Of a stretch of 64,000 bases of DNA, positions 50,985 through 63,285 are shown one piece after another. Each line of letters starts with the position of its first letter. Within the stretch, counting starts at the first letter, position 1. The translations under genes and the position numbers were made by a program. Source of the stretch: Bolinopsis microptera (Eukaryota; Ctenophora; Tentaculata; Lobata; Bolinopsidae); the NCBI RefSeq assembly GCF_026151205.1, contig NC_087075.1, forward strand, positions 2,950,359 through 3,014,358, given 5' to 3'. A model generated the notes under the pieces. That model saw only the letters and a list, made by a program, of their open reading frames with translations, did not search any database and was not told where the DNA came from.

Positions 50985-51110
50985 CACGTGATTGTGTTGT
51001 GCGTGTCACGTGACCCCTGGTAAAAACACGTGTCACGTGACCCCTTGTAAAAACACGTGTCACGTGACCCCTTGTAAAAACACGTGTCACGTGACCCCTT
51101 GTAAAAACAC
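50985..51110. promoter_or_regulatory. 27-bp repeat carrying CACGTGTCACGTG doublets
   Basis: Units of CACGTGTCACGTGACCCCTT plus GTAAAAA repeat every 27 bp. CACGTG starts at 51027/51034, 51054/51061 and 51081/51088, giving paired E-boxes 7 bp apart, with single sites at 50985 and 51007 before them. Flanking sequence at 51203 and 51966 has further TCACGTGA sites. This may be a regulatory array or a minisatellite seeded on an E-box. Confidence 0.75.
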
Positions 51111-52573
51111 AGCCAGCTCTGGTAAAACCAATAGTCGCGCAATTACGGAGCGGGCACGTGCTGGTTTAGCTAGGTGTTTAGAAATGTGGAGTTTCAGCCG
51201 GTGTCACGTGATTGAGTTGTGTGTTTCAGCCTGTAATGTGAGGGAGAGATTTATCAGAGCTAATCGGTGGTATTGGAGAGACTCAAGGGAGGTCCACCAA
51301 TAAACACGGACCTGATTGCTTCATCTCCTAAGCGTGTAGGGCTGGCAGTATCTCGGGGATAGTGGCAGGTGTAGCATCATCTGCACGTGTAGCACCATCT
51401 GTACGTATAATATATGTAAGATGGGAGGTTCTTGACGCGGGAAAACGTTTGGCGGTAACTATATAGGTATAGTCCTACCAACACATTTTATGTTTGACGG
51501 TCACTGTATGGGAACAGTCCGTCCAACACGTACGACCAAGAACACATTTTTCTATGTAATGCTCATATATTAGGACGCAATGAAACTACCGGACCACGAT
51601 GTATATAAAGCTCCGGATGTATATAAAGCTCCGGACTTGTCGTCAATCTAGCCGCGCATAAGTTAGACCAAATGATACCCGGCAAAACCTCAACTTGCTC
51701 GAAGTTAAACCCATCCAAAGTTATCCTGTATCCATTTTCAGGTTCGTGTACTGGAGCTGATTTAAAGTTGTGAATTCCGGGCGTTGAAAACAAGATGATT
51801 TAATGAGCACAGGAGAGAGATCACAGATTCCTGAGAGGTGCAAATTTCAGTTAATCTGCCACGCCCCAGTTCCACGGTCAGAACCTGAAAATTAGATTAA
51901 AAGGTGCTCTCGGGAGTGTAGTCTGTCCGACTGTCAGGCTAGTTCTGTTACTGAGATGGTTATTATCACGTGACCCATTGCTGGAGATAAGGAGGTCAAA
52001 ATAGTTATCGTCTGTTATTTAATATTGTGTATCGTCCGTAAAACACAATTCTTATGTTCGGTAGGAATTTCGTCGGAAGAATTAATGATCTGAACCTGGT
52101 TTTCTAAAACATCTGATTTTTTCTCATAATTTTCAAGTTACTCATGACACTGTTTTGTTATATTATGTTGACAAAAGGGCGGTAATTTATTATTTGTAGA
52201 CAAGTTTGCACAGTAGGTTTACTAAATGCCGGAAACTCTAATAATAATACATAATAATCAATTAGGATAATACCACCTAATTTAGTGATAACAAGGACCA
52301 ACAAGGATATATAACTGAAAACAAGAATAGTTTTCGGCATGGAACTGCTTCGACCTGTCCACTTTACTTTGTTGCTCGATTTACTGCGGTTAGCAAATGT
52401 TCAGCTAATTTTTTCCCAGAAATTTTGCACAGTTAATATTATTTCTAATTCCTTTAACTTTCTCTCTGATTAATTCAGGATTATACTAAAAATTTAGATC
52501 AAATAATAATGTCTAATAAACATTAACATGAACAGAGGATAACTTAACTAACAGTAGAATATGTCAATAATCC
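51111..52573. other. Intergenic
   Basis: Scattered CACGTG sites, a short duplication of GATGTATATAAAGCTCCGGA near 51600-51635, and no supported gene. Confidence 0.5.
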
Positions 52574-52770
52574 GGAGAGAACTCCGAGGAAACTGCGAGA
52601 AAACTGTGAGGAAACTCCGCGGAAGCTGTGAGGAAACTGAGAGGAAACTGTGAGGAAACTCCGCGGAAGCTGAGAGGAAACTGTGAAGAAACTGAGAGGA
52701 AACTGAGAGGAAACTGTGAGGAAACTCCGCAGAAGCTGAGAGGAAACTGCGAGGAAACTGTGAGGACACT
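52574..52770. repeat. 12-bp GAGGAAACT minisatellite
   Basis: Degenerate units of GAGGAAACTGTG, with variants CCGAGGAAACT and CCGCGGAAGCT. All frames read as repeats; none looks like a real protein. Confidence 0.9.
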
Positions 52771-53905
52771 GACATCAGCCAATAACAGCAAGATCAACAC
52801 AAGACAATCACAAGACCGGATAACTACTGTTTTATCGCTCCCTGGCAGTAATCAACTTTGCCCAAATTGGTATCTAAAACAAGTTGCTGTAGATAACATA
52901 GACTTACAAATGGACAGTTTCTAATCTAGAAGGTTTACAGCCAATAATATTAATTAGTTCCATCAGCTATCAAAGCAAAGAGAAAAACGAGATATCAAAA
53001 TATTTTTACTAATCATGATTGCAAGAGTAAAGGAGTAAGTCCCAAGAGGAGCTTAGCATTTTTTGTTTTTATCAATAAACGTTCAAATTGTACACAAAGT
53101 AGTACAAAATTTGATTACAAAAAACATTCGCCGAAAGACCTATACATGCGTTGACAAGTGACAGAGTGTAAACAAAATTAGGGACACTGAAACACCAGAT
53201 GACCAGTAAACTGTTCCTAGCAATAAACCATGAAGATACTGGAGCGATACAAGGGAACGAAACATGAGATGTGATTATCTGTTATTACTTTTATTTACTT
53301 TATCGTGCAGTTACGGCAGGTTCTATGGAAGGAGTTGATAATACGGACTATTATTCTAACAGTTGATGGCATGCTTGCAGAAGGTAATACTTGTGGAGGT
53401 TAGAATGAAATAAAATTTTTCCAGTCTTGATTTATCTTTCGCCCAATCGTTGTTATATATTATTACGGTCGTTATAACGCTGTCCACATATGAACACAAA
53501 TCCGGGCAATGGAAAGTCATGATTCTAGTCGAAAATTCAATAGGTTGTATTAAAATGATTAAATTTGTTGCACACACCCATATCGCTAAGTTTGCAGTTT
53601 GACAAAAAGCACGTGGATTTAAAACTAACTAACCATGCTTCAGAGACACCGCGTGCTGTACGCGCGCGCCATTAAAAGGCTTCATGCAAGAACGTTGGAC
53701 AACTTTGATCAATAAAATGTTGTACCGCGTTACGTTGATGTGGATTGATTTTGGCGCTAATTTCGGTAATCATGGTAAAATAAAAGCGGTTAATTGAAGC
53801 TTGTCCCTTTCGTCAAAAGGGTTCGAAGCTATTCCTACAGGTGAAATCTGTCCATCAGGCTGTTTTTAGGAGCAATTACCTACACTCACTTCTCTACATT
53901 TCCAC
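52771..53905. other. Intergenic with an unsupported Cys-containing frame
   Basis: The minus-strand frame 53356-53577 ends in RIMTFHCPDLCSYVDS and KHAINC, which is protein-like. Its only acceptor (CGACTAG) would create a stop codon if joined to the exon at 54203-54410, so I could not place it in a gene. A CG-rich spot, GTACGCGCGCGCC, lies at 53659. Confidence 0.4.
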
Positions 53906-54040
53906 GTACCTGGGGGAGTGGGGACCTGGGGGATTGGGGGAGGGGGGACCTGGGGGAGGGGGGACCTGGGGGACTGGGGACCTGGGGGACTAGAGGGACC
54001 TGGGGACTGGGGGACCTGGGGGACTGGGGAACTGGGGGGA
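53906..54040 (+). repeat. G-rich tandem repeat with G-quadruplex potential
   Basis: Repeats of GGGGACCTGGGGGACT contain many closely spaced G4-G6 runs on the plus strand, which satisfies the usual four-run quadruplex rule many times over. It lies about 160 bp from the end of the orphan exon at 54203. Confidence 0.85.
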
Positions 54041-54202
54041 CAATTTCGCGTTAGTCCAGTTTCGCTTACTATTCTGAATATTTTAGCACAGAAATTTAAC
54101 AGTAAAACATAATAGTGAACTGCTATATAACAGCAGTATTACAAGATACAATGCCAAATATTCAAGGTAAATTGTAAATATGTAAATTGTAATTATACTG
54201 AC

Positions 54203-54410
54203 CAAGCGAAGGTAGAGACAGACGGCACAGACTCAAGGTAAACTAGTCCTGGATACTCTCCAAACGTTTGACAGATAAGCAAACCTTGATCCGCTGTAAT
54301 CATACTTCTTTTCGTGGGGTTCGTTTTTTGTAGGAATAATATCCTGTTTTTCTTGTATTTCTCGCGATCCGTAAATCCTTCAGCAGTCAGAACGGAGAAC
54401 CAAACATAAC
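54203..54410 (-). CDS. Internal exon of an unrecognised gene
   Basis: A 208-nt open block between acceptor ATTATTAG and donor CTTG|GTCAGT on the minus strand. It encodes YVWFSVLTAEGFTDREKYKK, then SMITADQGLLICQTFGEYPG and ends SVSTFAW. The composition and the bracketing splice sites suggest a real exon, entering at phase 1 and leaving at phase 2. The Cys-to-Trp spacing faintly recalls an Ig-type or other beta domain, but I would not assign one. Neighbouring exons were not found. A small transposon is inserted directly upstream of its acceptor. Confidence 0.4.
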
Positions 54411-54420
54411 CTAATAATAG

Positions 54421-54816
54421 GGGGGGGAGCCAAGTAGATATTTGTAGATATTTGTAGATTAATGTAGAATGGATAATCCACGAAAAAAGTGGATGACATT
54501 CTACAAATTTATACATTTATCTCCAAAAATTCAGTAGAATTTCTGGGCACATATTTGAGATTACATTTTTTGTAGATAAATGTAGATATTTGTAGATTAT
54601 TGTCAATGGATAATTCACGAAAATTCTACAAATTCTACAAATTTATACATTAAACATTTATCTCCAAAAATTCAGTAGAATTTCTGGGCACATATTTGAG
54701 ATATACATTTTTTGAAGATAAATGTAGATATTTGTAGATTATTGTCAATGGATAATTTACGAAAAAAGTGGATGACATTATCCAAATATCTACAAAAATC
54801 AACTTGGCTCCCCCCC
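54421..54816. mobile_element. 396-bp TIR element with 8-bp target duplication (hAT-like)
   Basis: The ends are GGGGGGGAGCCAAGT and its complement, with inverted similarity continuing about 30 bp inward. An exact 8-bp duplication, AATAATAG, flanks it (54413-54420 and 54817-54824). 8-bp duplications are typical of hAT and a few other superfamilies. The inside has two near-copies of TGTAGATATTTGTAGATTAT and CCAAAAATTCAGTAGAATTT, and no transposase. The TIR C-run falls in the pyrimidine tract of the acceptor of the exon at 54203-54410. Confidence 0.85.
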
Positions 54817-54824
54817 AATAATAG

Positions 54825-55489
54825 TACAATTATACAAGAATAATTTGAAATAAAATAATTTTGAAAAATTATACAACCGAGAATAATGGGAATAACATGG
54901 GGATATATAGGGGGATTAAAAATTATAATGTTGGGACTTGGGATTTTAAGAACTGATTAACAAAATTTGCAAACATGGCATAATTTATTAAATTATCTCA
55001 TAAATTTTGGCCATTTAAACTTCCAACATTCTTTTTTAATCACCCTGTAAAGCTGTAAATAATGAAGGACGACTTAGCAACTACTCTCTAGAAGTGATAA
55101 ATTAAAAACATTTTGAATTGCGAATAGTCAGATATTTGTTTGTTTGTTTGTTTGTAGAACCCGTCCTCAATCTCGTATCGGAAAATGATCCGACTCAAAT
55201 CCTGAGTGTAAATACGGGTGGTACCAGCAAGGGTATTTATTAAGCATTTAGAATTCTGTAAAACTGCAGTAACAATTGTTTCTAGAACATTTAGTAATTT
55301 GGGTCGATATCAAAATACTGGTACTTGCACTAACATTTTACGACACACTGGGTACGACAACCCTTGATTCAATTTCACGAATACTGCAACATTGGTGTGA
55401 TAACCGTCTGCCCCAAAGTTGCATAGTGAAGTTTGCACTCTTCTAATATATTAATATCGACCCCTGCCTGTCCTGCGTGCTTCCAAAAT
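54825..55489. other. Intergenic, AT-rich
   Basis: No gene was recognised. There is a short TTTG run (TTTGTTTGTTTGTTTG) near 55137. Confidence 0.5.
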
Positions 55490-55508
55490 GTGAACTTATC
55501 CCAAATTT

Positions 55509-55936
55509 ATGATGACGCAGAAAAGTCTTGGAGCCATCATGAACTGGTGCACCGACAACGGGCTGAAGCTAAGTACTCTTAAAACACATACAGTAATGTT
55601 CACCTGGAGGAGGAAATGGGAATTCTCTGAACCTCTAACAGTGAACGGAACCGAAATAAGTATGCGTAACTCAACTAAGTTTCTAGGAGTAACACTCGAT
55701 AGCAAACTCACGTGGAATGAACACATCAAAAATCAATGTAAAAAAGCCAAAGGCATACTCATGCAATGCAGGAGAGCCATTGGACCAACATGGGGGTTCA
55801 CCCCCAAGACCATGAAATGGATTTATACGGCTGTGGTCAGACCTTCCCTGACATACGCTGCGACAATCTGGCTCAATGGTGTGTCCAAAAAACATAACTT
55901 AATAATCCTAAGCAGCGTTCAGCGGCTAGGGAATAT
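55509..55936 (+). pseudogene. LINE reverse transcriptase, C-terminal part
   Basis: The frame contains TKFLGVTLDSKLTWNEHIKN and GFTPKTMKWIYTAVVRPSLT, both typical of the thumb/connection segment after the RT catalytic motifs in I, R1 and Jockey elements. The catalytic FADD-type motif is absent because of 5' truncation. The frame runs into the G-tract of the inserted transposon after VQRLGN. Confidence 0.85.
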
Positions 55937-56642
55937 GGGGGGGGGGGGGGGGGGGGGCCAACCATATTAAAGTATATTAAAATGTAGGATTTTTCCCGAT
56001 TTTGACCCGGGGATATACTTTAATATACTTTAATATACTTTAATATACTTTAATATATCCCTATCTCCTTGGAGGCCTACATCAAAAATTGTTGCCCAAA
56101 ATAAGCTTGAAATGCAATCCTTAATCGATTCCAAAAAGTTCTTGAAAAAATATTGAAAACTGATGGAGTTATTTCAATTTTAATGAAGTTATTTTGGCTA
56201 GTATTCTGAACCGAGATATTATGTGCAATTTTCCCAATTTTGTTCATGGAGGTCTTTTTACTTAGTATCCACTATATCCAACAAACACTGAGTTATATAT
56301 TTCACATAGAGTTAGTCTCATTAAAAAATATTGAAATTTTATCGAATTTGGGCAAAAGCGAATTTGGACAAAAGCGTATGCCCAAATATGGGCATATTTT
56401 TTAAAGCTCATAGCTCAGCCAATTTTTGACCAATCTGGATGGAAATTCATGTACTAGTCCTAAAACAGGCTTATCTTGCGAATCTGAGTGAAAAATATAG
56501 TTCATCATGTAAATCTTAACGAAGAATATAAATCTTCTAATTGTAGGTATATTAAAGTATATTAAATTGTAGGATTTTATCCGATTTTGACCCGGGGATA
56601 TACTTTAATATACTTTAATATGGTTGGCCCCCCCCCCCCCCC
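55937..56642. mobile_element. Poly-G-ended TIR DNA transposon inside the LINE
   Basis: The ends are a G-run followed by CCAACCATATTAAAGTATAT, matched by the exact complement at the right. Flanks are AATAT on both sides. Removing the element plus one AATAT restores the LINE frame (VQRLGN-IFITGG), which supports a 5-bp target duplication. The subterminal block with GATTTTGACCCGGGGATATA occurs near both ends, in the same orientation. The left G-run is 21 bases and the right C-run 15, so slippage has occurred. No transposase. Confidence 0.85.
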
Positions 56643-57840
56643 AATATTTTCATAACAGGAGGGTTACCATCAACTCCTGGAGCAGTTCTAGACATCATCA
56701 CAGGAATCGTCCCCATCGACCTGGTGATAGAAGAGGAAGCAGCGAAAGGAGCTCTTAGACTCAAATCCAACAACCACTGGATATATGAGCCGATGGTTAA
56801 TAAGAAGGGTAATCTAATCACCCATACAAAACTCAACGAACAGTTACTAAAGGCCATCAAACTCGATTCTGAAGACAAGACCAACAGACTACATCACTGA
56901 ATGTTGACATTGGTTTTACCACAGAAATTCCACGACTCTCCGAGTACGAGGAAATTGAGAATGACGCTAACACCATACAATGCTACACAGATAGTTCCAA
57001 AATGAATGAACAAGTTGGAGCAGGAGTGTACATTGTCGATAACGACACCCCTCCACGCGAGGAGTCCTACCACCTAGGAACCAACTCAACCGTCTTCCAG
57101 GCCGAGACATTTGCCGTAGGCACAGCGGCAAAAATACTACGGGAATCTGGAACCAAAAGTAGAAAAATCATCATAAACTGCGATAGCCAGGCGACAATAA
57201 TGGCAATGAGCAATATAAAAGTCAAATCAAAAAGCACCAGCATGGCAATAAGTGAGCTGAACCAACTAGCAACGGACAATCAAGTCCTACTACGATGGAT
57301 TCCAGCTCATAAAGGCTATGATGGTAACGAAAAGGCCGACTCTCTTGCCAAAAAAGGCTCCGATAACTTGGAATCCGCTCATGTGCAACTACCAATACCA
57401 AAGGTATTATGGAAGGGAGCGCTGCGGAGTATAAGTCATCGGAAAATGAGGGAAAGATGGAGAACGTTGCCCAACACTCACTTCAAACGAGTATGGAGAC
57501 ATAAGTTCGCCAGATCAATCCCGGCAAAGAGAGCATAAGAACAGCAACACAATTCCTTACTGGACATTGTGAACTAAACTACCACATTAATAAGTTCAAG
57601 CTGACAACGGTCCCCAAAATTTGTCCACACTGTCTCATGGAGGAGGAGACAATGAACTACTTTATTGGCCAGTGCCCGAAATGGTCTTACCGACGAGGAG
57701 GATACTTTGACTCATTTTATCTTAGCGTGACAGACATAGTGGACAAATTCTCACTACCAAGGATCATCGGCTTCATACAAGCAATACAGTACAATAGTAC
57801 AACTAAACGATTTACTAAATGCAAAGAAAACAAAATCTAA
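56643..57840 (+). pseudogene. LINE connection, RNase H and C-terminal zinc region
   Basis: The first frame runs from IFITGGLPSTPGAVLDIITG to a stop near 56898. After a frameshift, the RNase H domain shows all four acidic/His signatures: YTDSSK, FQAETFAV, NCDSQA and WIPAHKGYDGNEKADSLAKK. A second frameshift near 57535 leads into QFLTGHCELNYHINKFKL, then the CPHCLMEEETMNYFIGQCP zinc-type motif seen at the end of many I/Jockey polyproteins, ending at TAA 57840. Confidence 0.85.
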
Positions 57841-58044
57841 ACATTTTTTTTCTTGATTTTTTAATTTTACCGGGGTAAGCACAGGGCCCCAATGCTCTAT
57901 CTTACAGTGGTCACGATCTTACTATTAGTGATATTGACCACAGCCCCCTACGAAGAAGAAGAAGACGTATTCCCTGTAAAGGATGATATAAGCACAGAGT
58001 TATAAATTTGCATAAAACGACTGAGTTTATTATAGTATTATGAT

Positions 58045-58553
58045 TACCTTACAAGACATATTTATAACGTACGAAATGTGGCGGTTTTCCGAAAATTTCG
58101 CCATATTTTCGGACCGCCAAAATTTCAGTCGTCGTAATAGAATCCGTCGCATTATCTTTTAGCTTATTTCAATGACTGTGCCTTCACTGCTTTATTTTGT
58201 TTCTAAAAAGTAATATCAAGTAAAATAAATAAATAAATTCTGGCATCTTGGGACAAATTATCACCACACCAATGACGAATTGAATGTCAAGCAATACAGT
58301 TTAAATTTGCATTAAAATACATGTATGTGCTAACATGAAAGTCTTACAGTCTTAATACAGACTAAGTTTGAACATGATTTTACCGAATTTCAGAAATTTC
58401 CTTACTGCTTACTGTCACAAAAATTATGAAAAATACCCTTATTTTCTGTGACGTCCGAAATGTGACGGTTTTTGTATAATTTCGCCATATTTTCGGACCG
58501 CCAAAATTTCGGTCGTCGCAAATTGGTCCGCCACAAAAAAGTCTTGTAAGGTA
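58045..58553. mobile_element. 509-bp TIR element
   Basis: Terminal inverted repeats TACCTTACAAGAC (58045-58057) and GTCTTGTAAGGTA (58541-58553). Two related subterminal blocks containing TTTCGCCATATTTTCGGACC lie near 58107 and 58480 in the same orientation. No protein is encoded. The target duplication is unclear (possibly TA). Confidence 0.75.
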
Positions 58554-58644
58554 CTCTGACTAGGGTAACCGAGATCCCTTGAATCTCTTACCCTCTCCCC
58601 GCATATCAATGGAGTTCCCGCTATTCATAGGTCAGGAGAAACTA

Positions 58645-58787
58645 ATCCCACTATTTAATTAATGCTATTCCCACTATTTAATTAATGCTATTCCCACTAT
58701 TTAATTAATGCTATTCCCACTATTTAATTAATGCTATTCCCACTATTTAATTAATGCTATTCCCACTATTTAATTAATGCTATTCGC
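58645..58787. repeat. 23-bp tandem repeat, six copies
   Basis: Units of CCCACTATTTAATTAATGCT plus ATT, essentially identical, ending about 45 bp before the GPCR fragment's splice acceptor. Confidence 0.9.
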
Positions 58788-58833
58788 CGGAAGAAGAACT
58801 TCTCGACCCGGCTACGCTGATTATAAGTTTTAG

Positions 58834-59128
58834 GATTAATGAGACTCCGATCCTGGAAACTACTCAGTACAGAATTTATTATGGCCTGCTGGCGTTCTGG
58901 TTCTTTGCCTGCTTTGTGATCGGACTGCCGGGAAACTGTCTAGCTTTGAGATATTTCGTCCACACAAAAGAACGAAATCTGTCAACTCTTCTTTACACTA
59001 GTTCTATAGTTGCCTGTTCTACTTCTATCGATATAGGTTCCTCCGTCATTCACCTTCCATTTGCTTTTAATCTGCTCAACACCACTTTAGAGTTGGACGG
59101 GTTCCTGCTAGTGAATACAATGTACTAA
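58834..59128 (+). pseudogene. Truncated class A GPCR (TM1-TM2 exon only)
   Basis: After the acceptor AAGTTTTAG, the frame reads INETPILETTQYRIYYGLLA, then a TM1 ending VIGLPGNCLALRYF (Gly-Asn 1.50) and a first loop with STLLYTS, followed by TM2. It stops at TAA shortly after LELDGFLLVNTMY. The upstream YRI..GLLA segment resembles the start of exon 1 in the GPCR at 1871, suggesting related receptors with the same exon border. No TM3-7 exons follow within the window, and minus-strand genes lie further on, so this is most likely a gene fragment. An exon with remote partners is possible. Confidence 0.6.
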
Positions 59129-61774
<2,646 letters not shown>

Positions 61775-62017
61775 CTAAGTTTTCTTTTTCTTAGGTTTCT
61801 TAGGATGATCCAATTTCCACTGTTTAATATGTTCCTCATCACAGAATGTTCCTATCTTTTTGTAAGTTTCCATGAACTCTCTCTGATAGATATCTTTAAC
61901 ATAGTGAGATAGGGTGAGTTTGGGATCCGCACAGTTGGAATGGGGACTGAATGCTCTGAAGGCCCCGTTAAGGGCCACCGGATCTATCTGGAATGTGGGG
62001 TTAGGTATTTGGGGCAT
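61775..62017 (-). CDS. Unrecognised small protein or 3' exon, paralog A
   Basis: The open frame from ATG 62017 gives 80 residues. The conserved part starts at IDPVALNGAFRAFSPH and continues with LTLSHYVKD, IYQREFMETY and FCDEEH, ending in a Lys-rich tail (HPKKPKKKKT). It is clearly related to 63106-63285. In both, the residue before IDPV is Gln within TTYCAG, a splice acceptor consensus, so the true coding exon may begin at 61987 and the upstream ATG may be accidental. The Lys-rich end could be nuclear-localising or simply basic. I do not recognise the family. Confidence 0.5.
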   Translation of the reverse strand: MPQIPNPTFQIDPVALNGAFRAFSPHSNCADPKLTLSHYVKDIYQREFMETYKKIGTFCDEEHIKQWKLDHPKKPKKKKT

Positions 62018-63105
62018 TTTAGTAATTTAGAATTAGGGAATGTGGTAGATTTTAAAGATGAAAGGTAATATGTAGTATTCCCATATTTATTTAGCGAATT
62101 GTTAATAATTTATATAAGGAATTCAATCTTCTGAATTTTTATTTACGAAATAATATCATGTCGAATATATATCAAGACTCAGGTCTTTAGTCACTCCACT
62201 AGTCATGTGACATAATGACACGTATTTTGACTCCACATTATGTTGCTGTAATGTACATATTGTACGCGAGCATGACCATTAGTCATTACGCTCTATAAGT
62301 GCTTAATGTATATATATATATATATAAGTGCTTAATGTATAAGCCCGACACTTCAATTTTAAGATGTTTCAACATTATTGTCGGACAGCCTCTTTTAACG
62401 AGCGGCTTAATCGTTATTTTGAAGTATTGAACCAATTAAAGAACTGTGATCTAGAAAATTCTGCTCGTAATTATATTTAGTAATATTATCAGAAATAAAA
62501 ACATGCCTTACCTATATAATATCATAAATCATAATGTAATTCTATAATCTAAAAACGTAACATGATTAATTAACAGTAGCTACATCAACTGTATATTAAA
62601 TTCACTATTGTGACGTTACATTAGAACTATATAACGTTGCATTTATCTTCAATCTGTTTACCGTAAAATTTCTACATTAATGTATAATCACTATTTATTG
62701 CATATTTAAGATGTTACCCCGTATCAACAATTACAACAAGTACTTAGTACAACCATACAACCTATATAATCAAACATTAATCTATAATCATAAGAAGAAG
62801 TAATCCGCTACTTAAATAAAGAGACAAATCTTCAAATTACAAGACCCAAACACAATAATGACTCTTTAGTTAACTTTAGATAGCTCTTCAGTAAATATTT
62901 TTAATTATAAATGAAATCTTACATGAACTGGTATTGATGAGTAATGCTCTCCCAGGATATTACAGAACTAAACTCTGACAGCTTCTTAATCGACCCCACT
63001 ACAACTCACATTGGTTGATTCTCCATCAAAAACATGGATGATAAAATTAAACAAAGAGTACAACTTAATAAGAAAAAATAACCAAATTAAACAACTTAAA
63101 CCAGG
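62018..63105. other. Intergenic or intronic between two paralogous exons
   Basis: Very AT-rich, with a TA microsatellite at about 62308-62326 flanked by a duplicated AAGTGCTTAATGTATA. No further exon recognised. Confidence 0.5.
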
Positions 63106-63285
63106 TCACTGTTTATGATCAAAAACCCATTTTTCATTACAAAACCTCCCCATGGACTTATGAAACTCCATGTAAGTTCGCTGGTTAGACTCTTTAACGT
63201 AGTGTAAAAGGGTCGACTGGTCGTTGTAACAGAACTTGTGAGGGCTGAAGGCACGGAAATAGGGCACAAGTTGGACTGGGTCTAT
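63106..63285 (-). CDS. Unrecognised 3' terminal exon, paralog B
   Basis: After the acceptor GCTGACTTTCAG (63286), a 59-residue frame reads IDPVQLVPYFRAFSPHKFC, then LLHYVKES, QRTYMEFHK, GRFCNEKW and ends FDHKQ before TGA. It shares IDPV, FRAFSPH, L.HYVK, QR and FC.E with 61775-62017 on the same strand 1.3 kb away, so the two are tandem duplicates. An in-frame stop four codons upstream of the acceptor requires an earlier exon, which was not found in the window. It lacks the Lys-rich tail of paralog A. Confidence 0.5.
   Translation of the reverse strand: MDPVQLVPYFRAFSPHKFCYNDQSTLLHYVKESNQRTYMEFHKSMGRFCNEKWVFDHKQ

Larger units (their letters stand above)
55490..57975 (+). mobile_element. 5'-truncated I/Jockey-type non-LTR retrotransposon (dead copy)
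   Basis: It retains the end of the reverse transcriptase, an RNase H domain, a C-terminal zinc-binding stretch and a 3' tail ending in GAA repeats (57945-57963). The polymerase palm, the endonuclease and ORF1 are missing. It is split by a poly-G-ended DNA transposon at 55937-56642 and carries at least two frameshifts (near 56900 and 57535). RNase H downstream of RT is typical of I-superfamily LINEs. No target duplication was identified. Confidence 0.85.

Noticed and set aside
52548-52924. Repetitive frames on both strands
   Set aside because: They come from a 12-bp minisatellite that is open in several frames, which argues against coding.
53356-53577. Next exon of the gene at 54203-54410
   Set aside because: Joining the only plausible acceptor to the exon's donor would create a TGA stop.
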